A stretch of DNA of 35,672 nucleotides. It comes from Alphaproteobacteria bacterium (lineage in GTDB: Bacteria; Pseudomonadota; Alphaproteobacteria; RF32; CAG-239). Shown piece by piece: positions 8,730-16,546 of this stretch (positions are counted from its first letter, which is position 1; each line of letters opens with the position of its first letter). Position numbers and translations under genes: made by a program. The notes under the pieces are model-generated. The model saw nothing but the letters and a program-made list of their open reading frames with translations. It ran no database searches and was not told the DNA's origin. The stretch spans positions 1 to 35,672 of the forward strand of contig JAQWBS010000005.1 in the NCBI GenBank assembly GCA_028706255.1, read 5' to 3'.

Positions 8730-10508
8730 ATGACGGATCTTCAAAAATTTATCGACGAACTACGCAGTAAGGTTTCTATTGCTGACGTTGTTGCCGAAAA
8801 AGTGAAACTCACCCGTAAGGGAAGGGAGTTCACGGGGTTGTGTCCGTTTCATAATGAAAAAACACCTTCTTTTACGGTGAATGAGGCAAAAGGTTTTTAT
8901 CACTGCTTCGGTTGTGGAGCACATGGGGATATTGTCAAGTTTGAGATGGAAGCTAATCATCTGCCGTTTATGGATGCTTTGGAAAAGCTTTCTCGCAAAG
9001 CGGGTGTGCCAATGCCTCGTCTTTCTCCTGAAAATAAAGAAGTTTCGGAAAAGCGAAAATCTTTTTACGATATTATGGAGCTTGCGGCTAAGTTTTATGA
9101 AAAAAATCTGCGTCTAACAGGTGGAAAGCAAGCTTTAGATTATCTTTATAATCGGGGCTTTGATGATGAAACAATTTCTAAGTTTCGTATGGGCTATGCC
9201 CCAAATAATAATGGCTTGAAAGCGCTGTTGCTTTCTAAGGATGTCGCCGAAACAGATTTTATTGAACTTGGGTTGGCTGTTATCTCTGACAATGCTTCTC
9301 GTCGCATTTTTGACTTTTTCCGTGACCGTGTAATTATTCCAATTATGGATAAACAAGGCAGAGTGATTGCTTTCGGTGGCAGAATTATGGGCGACGGTCA
9401 GCCTAAATATCTGAACTCTCCTGATACGCCTGTGTTTAACAAACGTCGAACCCTTTATAATCTTCATCATGCCCGTGATATGGGATATGAAAAAAAACAG
9501 CTCATTATCTGTGAAGGCTATATGGATGTGATTGCTCTGGATAAATATGGCTTTTCTAATGCAGTTGCTCCTTTGGGAACTGCCTTGACAGAAGAACAAA
9601 TTTTGGAAGCTTGGAAAATTGCTCCTGAACCAATTTTGTGTTTTGACGGGGATAATGCAGGGGTGCGGGCAGGCATAAGGTCAATTGACCGAGCTTTGCC
9701 AATTTTGAAGGCAGGATATTCATTGAAGTTTGCTTTCCTTCCAGATAGGCTTGACCCTGATGAATTTTTAAAAGCTCGTGGAAAAGAAGAATTTGATAAG
9801 ATTTTAACTGAAACAGAAACCTTGGCGAATTTGCTTTGGAAAAAGAATTTGGAAGGCATAGATATGTCTACGCCTGAACAGAAAGCACTGTTTGAAAAAA
9901 ACATCAAAGAAGAAGTAGCAAAAATCAAAGATGATTCTATTCGTTCTTATTATACGCAAGACATGAAAAATCGCCTTTCTGAAAAATTTGGCATTTCAGT
10001 TGCGAGAAAACCTAATTATCCCTTCAAAAAAATTGAAAAAATCAATCGTCCAAGCATTGATGACAGAAGTTTGAATTTTGTTATTGCAGCAATTCTTTAT
10101 ATGCCAAAACTTATTGCGGTTTATGAAGAAAAAATTATGATGTTTGAAATTAAAGATGAGCAAATGAAAAATATGCTTCATATGATTTTTGAAGTCTATG
10201 CGCATAATTCTGGAATTTCGACAGATGACTTGCTTGCTCTTTTGCAGGAAAGAGGGTTTGCTAAATATTTGGCAGAAATTTGGGAAATTAGAATGCTGAA
10301 ACAACAAAGCCCGACAGATATTCAAGTTATGGAAGACTTAGATGCGAAAATTTTAGAAGCCCAAGTCCGTTTCATTGAGGGTGAAATTAGAGAATGTTTG
10401 AGAATTATTGAAAAATCAGACGATTTTCCTGCCGAAATTTACGAAAAATTTGAAAGTTTGAAAAAAGAAAAAGAATTATTATTCGTACATAAGGACGATA
10501 TTAACTGA
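8730..10508 (+). CDS. dnaG: DNA primase
   Basis: Synthesises RNA primers for the lagging strand and for replication restart, working with the replicative helicase DnaB. The N-terminal CHC2 zinc-binding domain has ligands C38, H41, C59 and C62 (LCPFHNEKTPSF, FYHCFGCGAHGD). The catalytic Toprim domain covers about 256-340, with E262 in CEGYMDVIAL and D306/D308 in CFDGDNAGVRAG as metal ligands. The remaining C-terminal part (about 420-592) is the variable helicase-interacting region. At 592 aa it is of ordinary length. It follows the GatB/YqeY gene and precedes rpoD, reproducing much of the macromolecular-synthesis gene cluster, without rpsU. Confidence 0.96.
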   Translation: MTDLQKFIDELRSKVSIADVVAEKVKLTRKGREFTGLCPFHNEKTPSFTVNEAKGFYHCFGCGAHGDIVKFEMEANHLPFMDALEKLSRKAGVPMPRLSPENKEVSEKRKSFYDIMELAAKFYEKNLRLTGGKQALDYLYNRGFDDETISKFRMGYAPNNNGLKALLLSKDVAETDFIELGLAVISDNASRRIFDFFRDRVIIPIMDKQGRVIAFGGRIMGDGQPKYLNSPDTPVFNKRRTLYNLHHARDMGYEKKQLIICEGYMDVIALDKYGFSNAVAPLGTALTEEQILEAWKIAPEPILCFDGDNAGVRAGIRSIDRALPILKAGYSLKFAFLPDRLDPDEFLKARGKEEFDKILTETETLANLLWKKNLEGIDMSTPEQKALFEKNIKEEVAKIKDDSIRSYYTQDMKNRLSEKFGISVARKPNYPFKKIEKINRPSIDDRSLNFVIAAILYMPKLIAVYEEKIMMFEIKDEQMKNMLHMIFEVYAHNSGISTDDLLALLQERGFAKYLAEIWEIRMLKQQSPTDIQVMEDLDAKILEAQVRFIEGEIRECLRIIEKSDDFPAEIYEKFESLKKEKELLFVHKDDIN

Positions 10509-10555
10509 TATTTAAAATAATTTGTTTATTTTAATGAACTTAAGGTCGGTACATA

Positions 10556-10620
10556 TTGACAAAATCAATATAAGCAACTAAATAGGTCTAAGCTAGCTAA
10601 AAATATATACTTTTCAAGGA
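10556..10620 (+). promoter_or_regulatory. Candidate rpoD promoter and ribosome binding site
   Basis: A perfect TTGACA at 10556-10561 is followed after 17 nt by TAAATA (10579-10584), a weak -10. AAGGA at 10616-10620 lies 5 nt before the rpoD ATG. A second in-frame-independent ATG at 10621 is too close to the binding site and was not chosen. Confidence 0.5.
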
Positions 10621-10625
10621 ATGAC

Positions 10626-12677
10626 ATGTCAGAAACAGAAAATCAAGAATTTTATGAGAATGGGAATGATGCTCCTTTGATTGATTCTTTGGGCGGAAAC
10701 GTCAAAAGACTCATCGAGAAAGGAAAAGTTCGTGGTTTTATTACGATTGAAGAACTAAATAAAGCATTGCCTTCTGAGCGTGAAACATCAGAACAAATTG
10801 AAGACATTATGTCTGAAATTTCCGATATGGGAATTAGCCTGATTTCTGAATCAGATGCAGATAACTTCGAGCAAGACGCTGCCGAAGAAGAATATGAAGA
10901 AGATGAAAGCGGAAACTTCGACGAAAAAGAACTGGGACGTTCTGATGACCCAGTAAGAATGTATCTAAAAGAAATGGGAACGGTTGAACTTCTTTCAAGA
11001 GAAGGCGAAATCGCCATTGCAAAACGTATTGAAGCAGGAAAAAGCGTGATGATTGACGGGCTTTGCGAAAGCCCAATGACATTGCGTGCGATTGCTTCTT
11101 GGCGAGATGACTTAGTTGAAGGCAGAATTCAATTGCGTGATATCGTCGATTTGGAAATGATGTATGGTGCAGATGAAGAAGCTATCGTTTATGATGAAGA
11201 AGAAAATGCAGTTGATGATTTAGAAAAAGTTGCTGCAGATTTAGAAAAAGAAGAAAACCTCGATGATATCGACGATGATTTAGACCGTGAAGATATCGAA
11301 CTTGGTGACGCTGTCGACGAGGAAGAGGAAGAAGATGATGCTGAATTGTCTGAAGGCACAAGTGAAACAGACACTGAAGAAACAGATGAAAACAACGGGG
11401 CAAGATCTGTTGCTTCAATTTCCGCAATGGAAGAAGCTCTTCTTGAACCTGTGATTGAAATTTTAGTTCAAATTGGTGGCTATCACGATAATTTGAAAAA
11501 AATTCAAATTCAAAGATTGGAAGCATTGATTAGCGGAAAACCTGTGAATGCTGCCACAGAGAAAAAATATTACCAGATTAAAAGAGAATTGGTAGAATTG
11601 CTTAGTTCCATTCATCTGAATGCAAACCGTATTCAACAGCTTGTGGAACAGCTTAATGACATTAATAAACGTTTGATGGGTTTTGAAGGAAAAATGCTTC
11701 GTTATGCAACTTCTTGCAAAATTAAACGTGACGACTTCTTGGAAACATATCGCAAATCTGAACTTGATCCAAATTGGATTGATAATTTGGCGAAGAAAAA
11801 AGATAAAAACTGGAATGCTTTTGTTGAAAAACATGGCACAGAAGTTAAATCTCTTCGTGAAAGCATTGCTGAAATGGCATATGAATGCGGACTTCCAATC
11901 AGTGAATATCGCCGTATGGTGGAAACCATCAAAAAAGGTGAAAGAGAAGCTGAGCGTGCTAAGAAAGAAATGATTGAAGCAAACTTGCGTTTGGTGATTT
12001 CAATTGCGAAAAAATATACAAACCGTGGCTTGCAATTCTTGGATTTAATTCAAGAAGGAAATATTGGCTTGATGAAAGCCGTTGATAAGTTTGAATATCG
12101 CCGTGGCTATAAATTTTCAACTTATGCAACTTGGTGGATTAGACAAGCAATCACACGTTCCATTGCTGACCAAGCAAGAACAATTAGAATTCCAGTGCAT
12201 ATGATTGAAACAATCAATAAATTGGTGAGAACTTCAAGACAAATGCTTTCAGAAATGGGCAGAGAACCAATCCCTGAAGAACTGGCTGAAAGACTCTCTA
12301 TGCCTTTGGAAAAAGTACGCAAAGTTATGAAAATTGCTAAAGAACCAGTGAGCTTGGAAGCACCAGTGGGTGATGAGGAAGATTCATCTCTAGGCGATTT
12401 CATTGCTGACGAAAGTGCATTACAACCGCTCGATTCAGCAATCCATTCAAATTTGAAAGAAACTTGCACCAAGATTTTATCATCTCTTACACCTCGTGAA
12501 GAAAGAGTCTTGCGTATGAGATTTGGAATCGGCATGAATACAGACCATACTTTGGAAGAAGTTGGACAACAATTTAGCGTGACCCGTGAGCGTATTCGTC
12601 AGATTGAGGCGAAAGCATTGCGTAAGCTAAAACATCCAAGCCGTTCAAGAAAGCTTAGAAGTTTCTTGGATAATTAG
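10626..12677 (+). CDS. rpoD: RNA polymerase primary sigma factor RpoD (sigma-70)
   Basis: Directs RNA polymerase to housekeeping promoters. At 683 aa it has the full group 1 layout: region 1.1 (about 15-80), region 1.2 ([20 protein letters not shown], about 107-126), the non-conserved region, region 2 (about 449-530, with [33 protein letters not shown] and [13 protein letters not shown]), region 3 (about 531-610), and region 4 with its helix-turn-helix ([16 protein letters not shown], about 621-636; [20 protein letters not shown], about 642-661). The non-conserved region contains a very acidic run (about 183-256, mostly Asp and Glu), which accounts for the length. The gene probably has its own promoter in the 117-nt gap after dnaG and ends at a strong terminator. 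Confidence 0.97.
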   Translation: MSETENQEFYENGNDAPLIDSLGGNVKRLIEKGKVRGFITIEELNKALPSERETSEQIEDIMSEISDMGISLISESDADNFEQDAAEEEYEEDESGNFDEKELGRSDDPVRMYLKEMGTVELLSREGEIAIAKRIEAGKSVMIDGLCESPMTLRAIASWRDDLVEGRIQLRDIVDLEMMYGADEEAIVYDEEENAVDDLEKVAADLEKEENLDDIDDDLDREDIELGDAVDEEEEEDDAELSEGTSETDTEETDENNGARSVASISAMEEALLEPVIEILVQIGGYHDNLKKIQIQRLEALISGKPVNAATEKKYYQIKRELVELLSSIHLNANRIQQLVEQLNDINKRLMGFEGKMLRYATSCKIKRDDFLETYRKSELDPNWIDNLAKKKDKNWNAFVEKHGTEVKSLRESIAEMAYECGLPISEYRRMVETIKKGEREAERAKKEMIEANLRLVISIAKKYTNRGLQFLDLIQEGNIGLMKAVDKFEYRRGYKFSTYATWWIRQAITRSIADQARTIRIPVHMIETINKLVRTSRQMLSEMGREPIPEELAERLSMPLEKVRKVMKIAKEPVSLEAPVGDEEDSSLGDFIADESALQPLDSAIHSNLKETCTKILSSLTPREERVLRMRFGIGMNTDHTLEEVGQQFSVTRERIRQIEAKALRKLKHPSRSRKLRSFLDN

Positions 12678-12694
12678 AAAGAAAATCAAAAAAG

Positions 12695-12718
12695 CCTCTC
12701 AGTTGAGAGGTTTTTTTT
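12695..12718 (+). terminator. rpoD intrinsic terminator
   Basis: CCTCTC (12695-12700), a 4-nt loop, GAGAGG (12705-12710), then eight T. It is almost the same sequence as the hairpin at 7061. Confidence 0.9.
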
Positions 12719-12743
12719 GTGTATAATAAGGCAAGATTTCTCA

Positions 12744-12954
12744 TTGACGTTGTCAATTTCGAAATGACAATTAAGTTCTTTCCGTCATACTCGAACTGTT
12801 TTTTTAAAAGTTATATTTTGGCTGTTTTTCTTCTGTCATATTCGGGATGTTTTTTTAGTCATATTCGGGCTTGACCCGAATATCCATAAAGCTGGATTCC
12901 CGATTTTTCGGGAATGACAATTAGTTTCTATCATATCGACTGAGGGCTTTGCCC
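12744..12954. repeat. Cluster of small palindromes and short direct repeats
   Basis: This is the main part of a gene-free stretch of 411 nt (12678-13088). It holds a palindrome TTGAC-GTT-GTCAA (12744-12756); direct copies of GTCATAYTCGRR starting at 12784, 12835 and 12858; AATGACAATTA twice (12763 and 12913); a 9-bp hairpin ATATTCGGG/CCCGAATAT (12861-12883); an 8-bp hairpin ATTCCCGA/TCGGGAAT with a TTTT loop (12896-12915); and GGGC-TTT-GCCC (12944-12954). This resembles decayed copies of the GTCAT...CGGGCTTGACCCG type of intergenic palindrome frequent in bacterial chromosomes. No coding sequence was found. Confidence 0.7.
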
Positions 12955-12990
12955 GAATGGAGGGATATTGCTATTCAGATTTATTTTTTT

Positions 12991-13022
12991 GATTGGATTG
13001 TCACGCTTCGCCCGCAATGACA
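12991..13022 (+). repeat. 32-bp interspersed repeat, single copy
   Basis: A 32-bp unit beginning GATTGGATTG and ending CGCAATGACA, with a palindromic CGCTTCGCCCG core. It matches the unit at 19626-19657 at about 28 of 32 positions by eye. It looks like a dispersed REP-like element. Confidence 0.75.
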
Positions 13023-13088
13023 GAAAGGTGGGGCTCTATTCCCTCGAATTTTACTTGTAATGATGAAGAGAGATAATATTTATTTGTT

Positions 13089-14051
13089 TTATTTTATCTT
13101 TTTGAGTTTTTCAAAAATGAAGTTTTCAATATAGCTTTCTTTTTCCCAAGCAACTTCAATTTCTAAAACATTAAAGCTCTTTTGAAAAGCCACAGGAATT
13201 TTAACAAAATCTTTGCTTGTGGTGTAAACTTCAGCTCCAAGGTTTTCTGCGTCAGTAATGATTTGTTGCAATTCTTTTTCAGAATAGAAATGGTGGTCTG
13301 GAAAGTCTATTGTTTTCACAACGTCAGCACCCAGATTTTTCAAAGATTGATAAAACTTTTCAGGGCGACCAATGCCCGCAAAAGCAAAAATTTTCTTGTT
13401 TTTAAAATCTTGTGCAAGAGGTTTTAAAAATGCTTTGAAAATTGGTTTGTGAATTTTGCGTTCTAGTCTTTTTTCGTCTTCTCCAACCATAATCACAGCG
13501 TCTGCACGGCGTAAAGCTGGTGCATAAAATTCACGCAGTGGACCAGAAGGAATGGGGCGGCGATTTCCAAAACCAAAAACACCATCAACCACCACAAAAG
13601 AAATGTCTTTTTTAAGCCAAGGATTTTGAAAGCCATCGTCCATAATTAAGAAATCTGCTCCATTTTGAATGGCAAGTTCAGCCGCTTTCACACGGTCAGA
13701 ATTGATTGAAACAGGTGCTTGACGAGAAAGAAGCAAGGGTTCATCACCCACATCATGTGCAGTGTGTTTTTGAGGGTCGACAATAATTCCTTTAAGTTTT
13801 CCTCCATAGCCGCGAGAGATGAAAAATGGATTATATCCTTTGTTTTGAATGGCTTTTGCCAGAGAAATAGCAATTGGAGTTTTACCTGTTCCGCCTGCTG
13901 TGAGATTGCCAATGCAAACAACTGGAACACCAACGGCTTTTCCTTTGATAAGTTTTGTTCTAATTCTGGTGATTAAAGCATATAAGACGCCAATAGGAAG
14001 CAGAATAAATGAGATAATTCCTTTCTTTTTCCAATAAGTTGGTGTTTTCAA
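13089..14051 (-). CDS. lpxK: Tetraacyldisaccharide 4'-kinase (lipid A kinase)
   Basis: Phosphorylates the 4' position of the lipid A disaccharide at the inner membrane, giving lipid IVA, the acceptor for Kdo. The N-terminus has one membrane-associated hydrophobic helix (about 11-29). The P-loop is GNLTAGGTGKTP at 48-59, and the Walker B-type DDGFQN is at 138-143. DVGDEPLLLS (100-109) and PSGPLRE are further family signatures. Length 320 aa is usual. It is the last gene of a minus-strand operon, 13 nt behind waaA, which uses its product directly. No hairpin terminator is evident immediately downstream; the repeat-rich stretch lies there. Confidence 0.96.
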   Translation of the reverse strand: MKTPTYWKKKGIISFILLPIGVLYALITRIRTKLIKGKAVGVPVVCIGNLTAGGTGKTPIAISLAKAIQNKGYNPFFISRGYGGKLKGIIVDPQKHTAHDVGDEPLLLSRQAPVSINSDRVKAAELAIQNGADFLIMDDGFQNPWLKKDISFVVVDGVFGFGNRRPIPSGPLREFYAPALRRADAVIMVGEDEKRLERKIHKPIFKAFLKPLAQDFKNKKIFAFAGIGRPEKFYQSLKNLGADVVKTIDFPDHHFYSEKELQQIITDAENLGAEVYTTSKDFVKIPVAFQKSFNVLEIEVAWEKESYIENFIFEKLKKIK

Positions 14052-14064
14052 TGTCCTGTTCCTC

Positions 14065-15336
14065 TTATTCTTCAGAGATGTAATTTTTGACCTTGTCTAA
14101 GATACCATCTAAGACTCTTGCTTCGCTTGTTGCCCAGTTATAAGCCAAACTTCTCTTCGCTTCAAGCAAATCTTTATTGCTCAACAGATTTATAACTTCT
14201 TCTTGCAAATCCAAAACATCATTGACCTGAATGACAGCATCTGCTTTTTTGGCTCTATTCATGGCATCTGTGAAGTTAAACATATGCGGGCCAACAACGA
14301 CAGCAGCACGACTGCGAGAAGGTTCAATAAAGTTCTGTCCGCCATGAGGAATGAGTGAGCCACCAATGAAAACCAATGGGCAAAGTTCATACCAAATGCC
14401 AAGCTCACCAATGGTGTCGGCAATATAAACCTCTGTTTTGTCAGTGAGTGGTTCATTATTGGAACGCAAGGCAATTTTTAAGCCGAAATCTTCCTCAAGC
14501 TTTTGCTTGATTTCAACACCACGGTGTGGGTGACGAGGGGCAATGATGAGCAAAAAGTCTGGGTTTTTTTCTTGAATATCTTTAAAGAAACGGCCAATTT
14601 TGAATTCTTCGTCATTATGTGTTGAGCTTAAGAGCCAAGTTGTTCGCTCTTTCATTTGTACGGCAATTTCTCTTTTCTTTTCTTCGTCAATTGGCAGTGG
14701 CAAACCTGCATATTTGATGTTGCCTAAGCAAGCGGTTTCTTTTGCTCCCAAAACACGCAAACGATAAGCATCTTCTTCAGATTGTCCTAAGCAAAAAGTG
14801 AAACAACCCAAAAGCTCTTTACTAATATAGTCGAATTGTTGCCATCTTTTGAAAGACTTATTTGAAATTCTGCCATTAACTAAAATCAACGGAATGTTTT
14901 TACGTCTGATGCTATTTAGCATAGAAGGCCAAAAATCTGATTCAAACCACAAGACAAGATCAGGTTTCCAGTGGCGTACAAAACGAGTGGTAAACACAGG
15001 ATTATCAAGTGGAATATATTGATGGAAAGCTCTTTCAGGAAGGCGTTTTGCCATTACTTCAGCAGAAGTAATTGTGCCAGTTGTGACCATTACATGCGCA
15101 TCTTTATAAACATCAAGAAGTTTTTGAATAAGAGGCAAGGCGGAAATAGATTCGCCCACGGAAGCACCATGCACCCAGAAAAGTTTGCCTTCAGGTCTTT
15201 CAATGGAAGGACGTCCTTTACGCTCATTAAATCTTTTGATATCTTCCTTGCCAGTGAGCTTACGTTTCTTAATATAACGACTGATAACCACTGGGTAAAG
15301 CAATCGGATAAGGAAGTTATAAATCTTAATAAACAT
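14065..15336 (-). CDS. waaA: 3-deoxy-D-manno-octulosonic acid (Kdo) transferase
   Basis: A GT30 glycosyltransferase that transfers Kdo from CMP-Kdo to lipid IVA, the first step of LPS core assembly, on the cytoplasmic face of the inner membrane. The N-terminal hydrophobic anchor is about 1-20. The essential acid E62 lies in VHGASVGESISALPL. Other matches are VMVTTGTITSAEVM, PLDNPVFTTRFVRHWKPDL, WFESDFWPSML, IAPRHPHRG, and FIGGSLIPHGGQNFIEPS in the nucleotide-sugar-binding half. At 423 aa it has the standard size. It starts 3 nt after the DUF374 stop and is followed 13 nt later by lpxK. The number of Kdo residues added cannot be told from sequence. Confidence 0.96.
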   Translation of the reverse strand: MFIKIYNFLIRLLYPVVISRYIKKRKLTGKEDIKRFNERKGRPSIERPEGKLFWVHGASVGESISALPLIQKLLDVYKDAHVMVTTGTITSAEVMAKRLPERAFHQYIPLDNPVFTTRFVRHWKPDLVLWFESDFWPSMLNSIRRKNIPLILVNGRISNKSFKRWQQFDYISKELLGCFTFCLGQSEEDAYRLRVLGAKETACLGNIKYAGLPLPIDEEKKREIAVQMKERTTWLLSSTHNDEEFKIGRFFKDIQEKNPDFLLIIAPRHPHRGVEIKQKLEEDFGLKIALRSNNEPLTDKTEVYIADTIGELGIWYELCPLVFIGGSLIPHGGQNFIEPSRSRAAVVVGPHMFNFTDAMNRAKKADAVIQVNDVLDLQEEVINLLSNKDLLEAKRSLAYNWATSEARVLDGILDKVKNYISEE

Positions 15337-15339
15337 AGG

Positions 15340-16101
15340 TTATCCTCTCTTTTTCTTTTTTGCCATTTTGCCAATTTCAACAGGTTCAACTTCCATTTCT
15401 TTATCAAGAGCTAGAAAGATTTGATTGGCTTTTGTTTCAATTTCCAGACGAATTTTTTCAATTTCTTCTTCGCCTGCTTCTTGTGGCACATAAAATGGAC
15501 CAAGAACTTTAAAAGCACCTCTTTTGAAAGGTCTTGGAATCATCATATTATCCCACGCTTTCTTCATTAAAGGCACTCTGAATTGGCTATATGTGACAAA
15601 ATAAATTGGTTTATTTGCTTTTTGAGCAAAATAAAGAGGACTTTTTTTAAGTTCCATACTTGGGCCAACAGGGCCATCAGGAACGATAAAAATGGTTTCA
15701 TCTTCCTTTTTAATAGCATTCATTAATTGAATTGCAGCATTACTCGCATTGCGATTGGTTGAGCCTTCAACAATGCCCACGCCGAAATGTTTGATATAAT
15801 TTGCCATAATCACCCCGTCTTGGTGTGGAGAAACTAAGGCTTTCACTTTTACATTTTTCAAAACCTTTTTCGGTAAAGAAAAAACAGTGTTTGGAGAAAG
15901 CAAAACTCTGCCATGCCAAGCAATGACAATCATATTTTTTTCAGTTGTAATAATTTTTTTGATTTGTTCAAGCCCATCGCCTTCCCAACGAGAGGTTTTG
16001 AAAACAAAAAGAGAATAGTAATATGCCAAAGCACCAATGAGTTTCATTGCAATTGGTGTTTTAAGAATATTTTTAATAAGTTTTTTAATTTGTTTGCTCA
16101 T
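15340..16101 (-). CDS. DUF374 lysophospholipid acyltransferase-family protein, probably lipid A acyltransferase
   Basis: Family motifs seen: WHGRVLLSPN (about 62-71), SPHQDGVIMA (about 91-100), EGSTNRNASNAAI and VPDGPVGPSM. Together these identify the DUF374 family, related to the PlsC/LPLAT fold but lacking the classical HxxxxD block. An N-terminal hydrophobic segment (about 14-33) suggests inner-membrane association, and the C-terminal tail is basic (KKKKRG). From general knowledge, the non-canonical late lipid A acyltransferases named LpxJ are, I believe, DUF374-type proteins. Its location 3 nt upstream of waaA and in one operon with lpxK supports a role in lipid A secondary acylation. That function is inference, so no symbol is given. 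Confidence 0.85.
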   Translation of the reverse strand: MSKQIKKLIKNILKTPIAMKLIGALAYYYSLFVFKTSRWEGDGLEQIKKIITTEKNMIVIAWHGRVLLSPNTVFSLPKKVLKNVKVKALVSPHQDGVIMANYIKHFGVGIVEGSTNRNASNAAIQLMNAIKKEDETIFIVPDGPVGPSMELKKSPLYFAQKANKPIYFVTYSQFRVPLMKKAWDNMMIPRPFKRGAFKVLGPFYVPQEAGEEEIEKIRLEIETKANQIFLALDKEMEVEPVEIGKMAKKKKRG

Positions 16102-16104
16102 ATC

Positions 16105-16365
16105 TTATTTTATAATTTCCGTAACGGAAATGCCTATAAATTCCTCATTCGTAATCACAATTTCGCCATAGCCAATAAGCACATTATTAGCATAAATATC
16201 AATTTTATCATCAATGGAGCGGTCAAGTTCCACCACAGCACCACGTTCCAGCTTTAAGAGCTGATGAATTTTCAAATTTGCACAACCGATTGTGGCAGAA
16301 ATGTCGATGGTGATATCATTATCTTTTTTAAAGTCATTGAGGTTAGGCATCTGTATTTTTCTCAC
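16105..16365 (-). CDS. fliN: FliN/SpoA-type flagellar motor switch protein
   Basis: FliN forms the lower C-ring of the flagellar switch with FliM and FliG and helps set rotation direction. At 86 aa the protein is little more than the SpoA domain: ITIDISATIGCANLKIHQLL, LKLERGAVVELDRSIDD, KIDIYANNVLIGYGEIVI and EEFIGISVTEII all fit. The usual variable N-terminal extension is nearly absent. It is the first gene of a minus-strand operon and ends 3 nt before the DUF374 gene, followed by waaA and lpxK. Finding it with lipid A genes instead of fliM or fliG is unusual. A promoter must lie upstream of 16365, between it and lon. A secretion-system SpoA protein is possible, but motA and motB in the same window favour flagella. 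Confidence 0.85.
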   Translation of the reverse strand: MRKIQMPNLNDFKKDNDITIDISATIGCANLKIHQLLKLERGAVVELDRSIDDKIDIYANNVLIGYGEIVITNEEFIGISVTEIIK

Positions 16366-16483
16366 TCTGATAATCTTATATATAATTTATCCTAATCATA
16401 TCCACTTTTTTTTAATCTGCAAACCTAAATTCAAGGATATTCAGAGGGTTTTTAAAAAATTTATGGGGAAAACAATTTGCACC

Positions 16484-16513
16484 CTTGCAGATGTCTGTTT
16501 TCTCCCCTATATA
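16484..16513 (+). promoter_or_regulatory. Heat-shock (sigma-32/RpoH) type promoter of lon
   Basis: CACCCTTGCAG ends at 16490 and, 13 nt later, CCCCTATATA covers 16504-16513. This fits the sigma-32 pattern (CNCCCTTGAA, 13-15 nt, CCCCATNTA) with few mismatches. The predicted transcription start near 16520 leaves a short leader before the lon ribosome binding site AGGG (16537-16540). Confidence 0.65.
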
Positions 16514-16546
16514 TTAGTGATAATTCTTACAAAACTAGGGAAAAAA

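Noticed and set aside
11182..11526. Open frames opposite the acidic part of rpoD
   Set aside because: Low-complexity Ser- or Leu-rich shadows of the Glu/Asp codon run, without ribosome binding sites.
16292..16546. Upstream extension of the lon reading frame by 85 codons
   Set aside because: It overlaps fliN on the other strand and the heat-shock promoter, adds residues foreign to Lon, and lacks a good ribosome binding site, whereas 16547 has AGGG at proper spacing.
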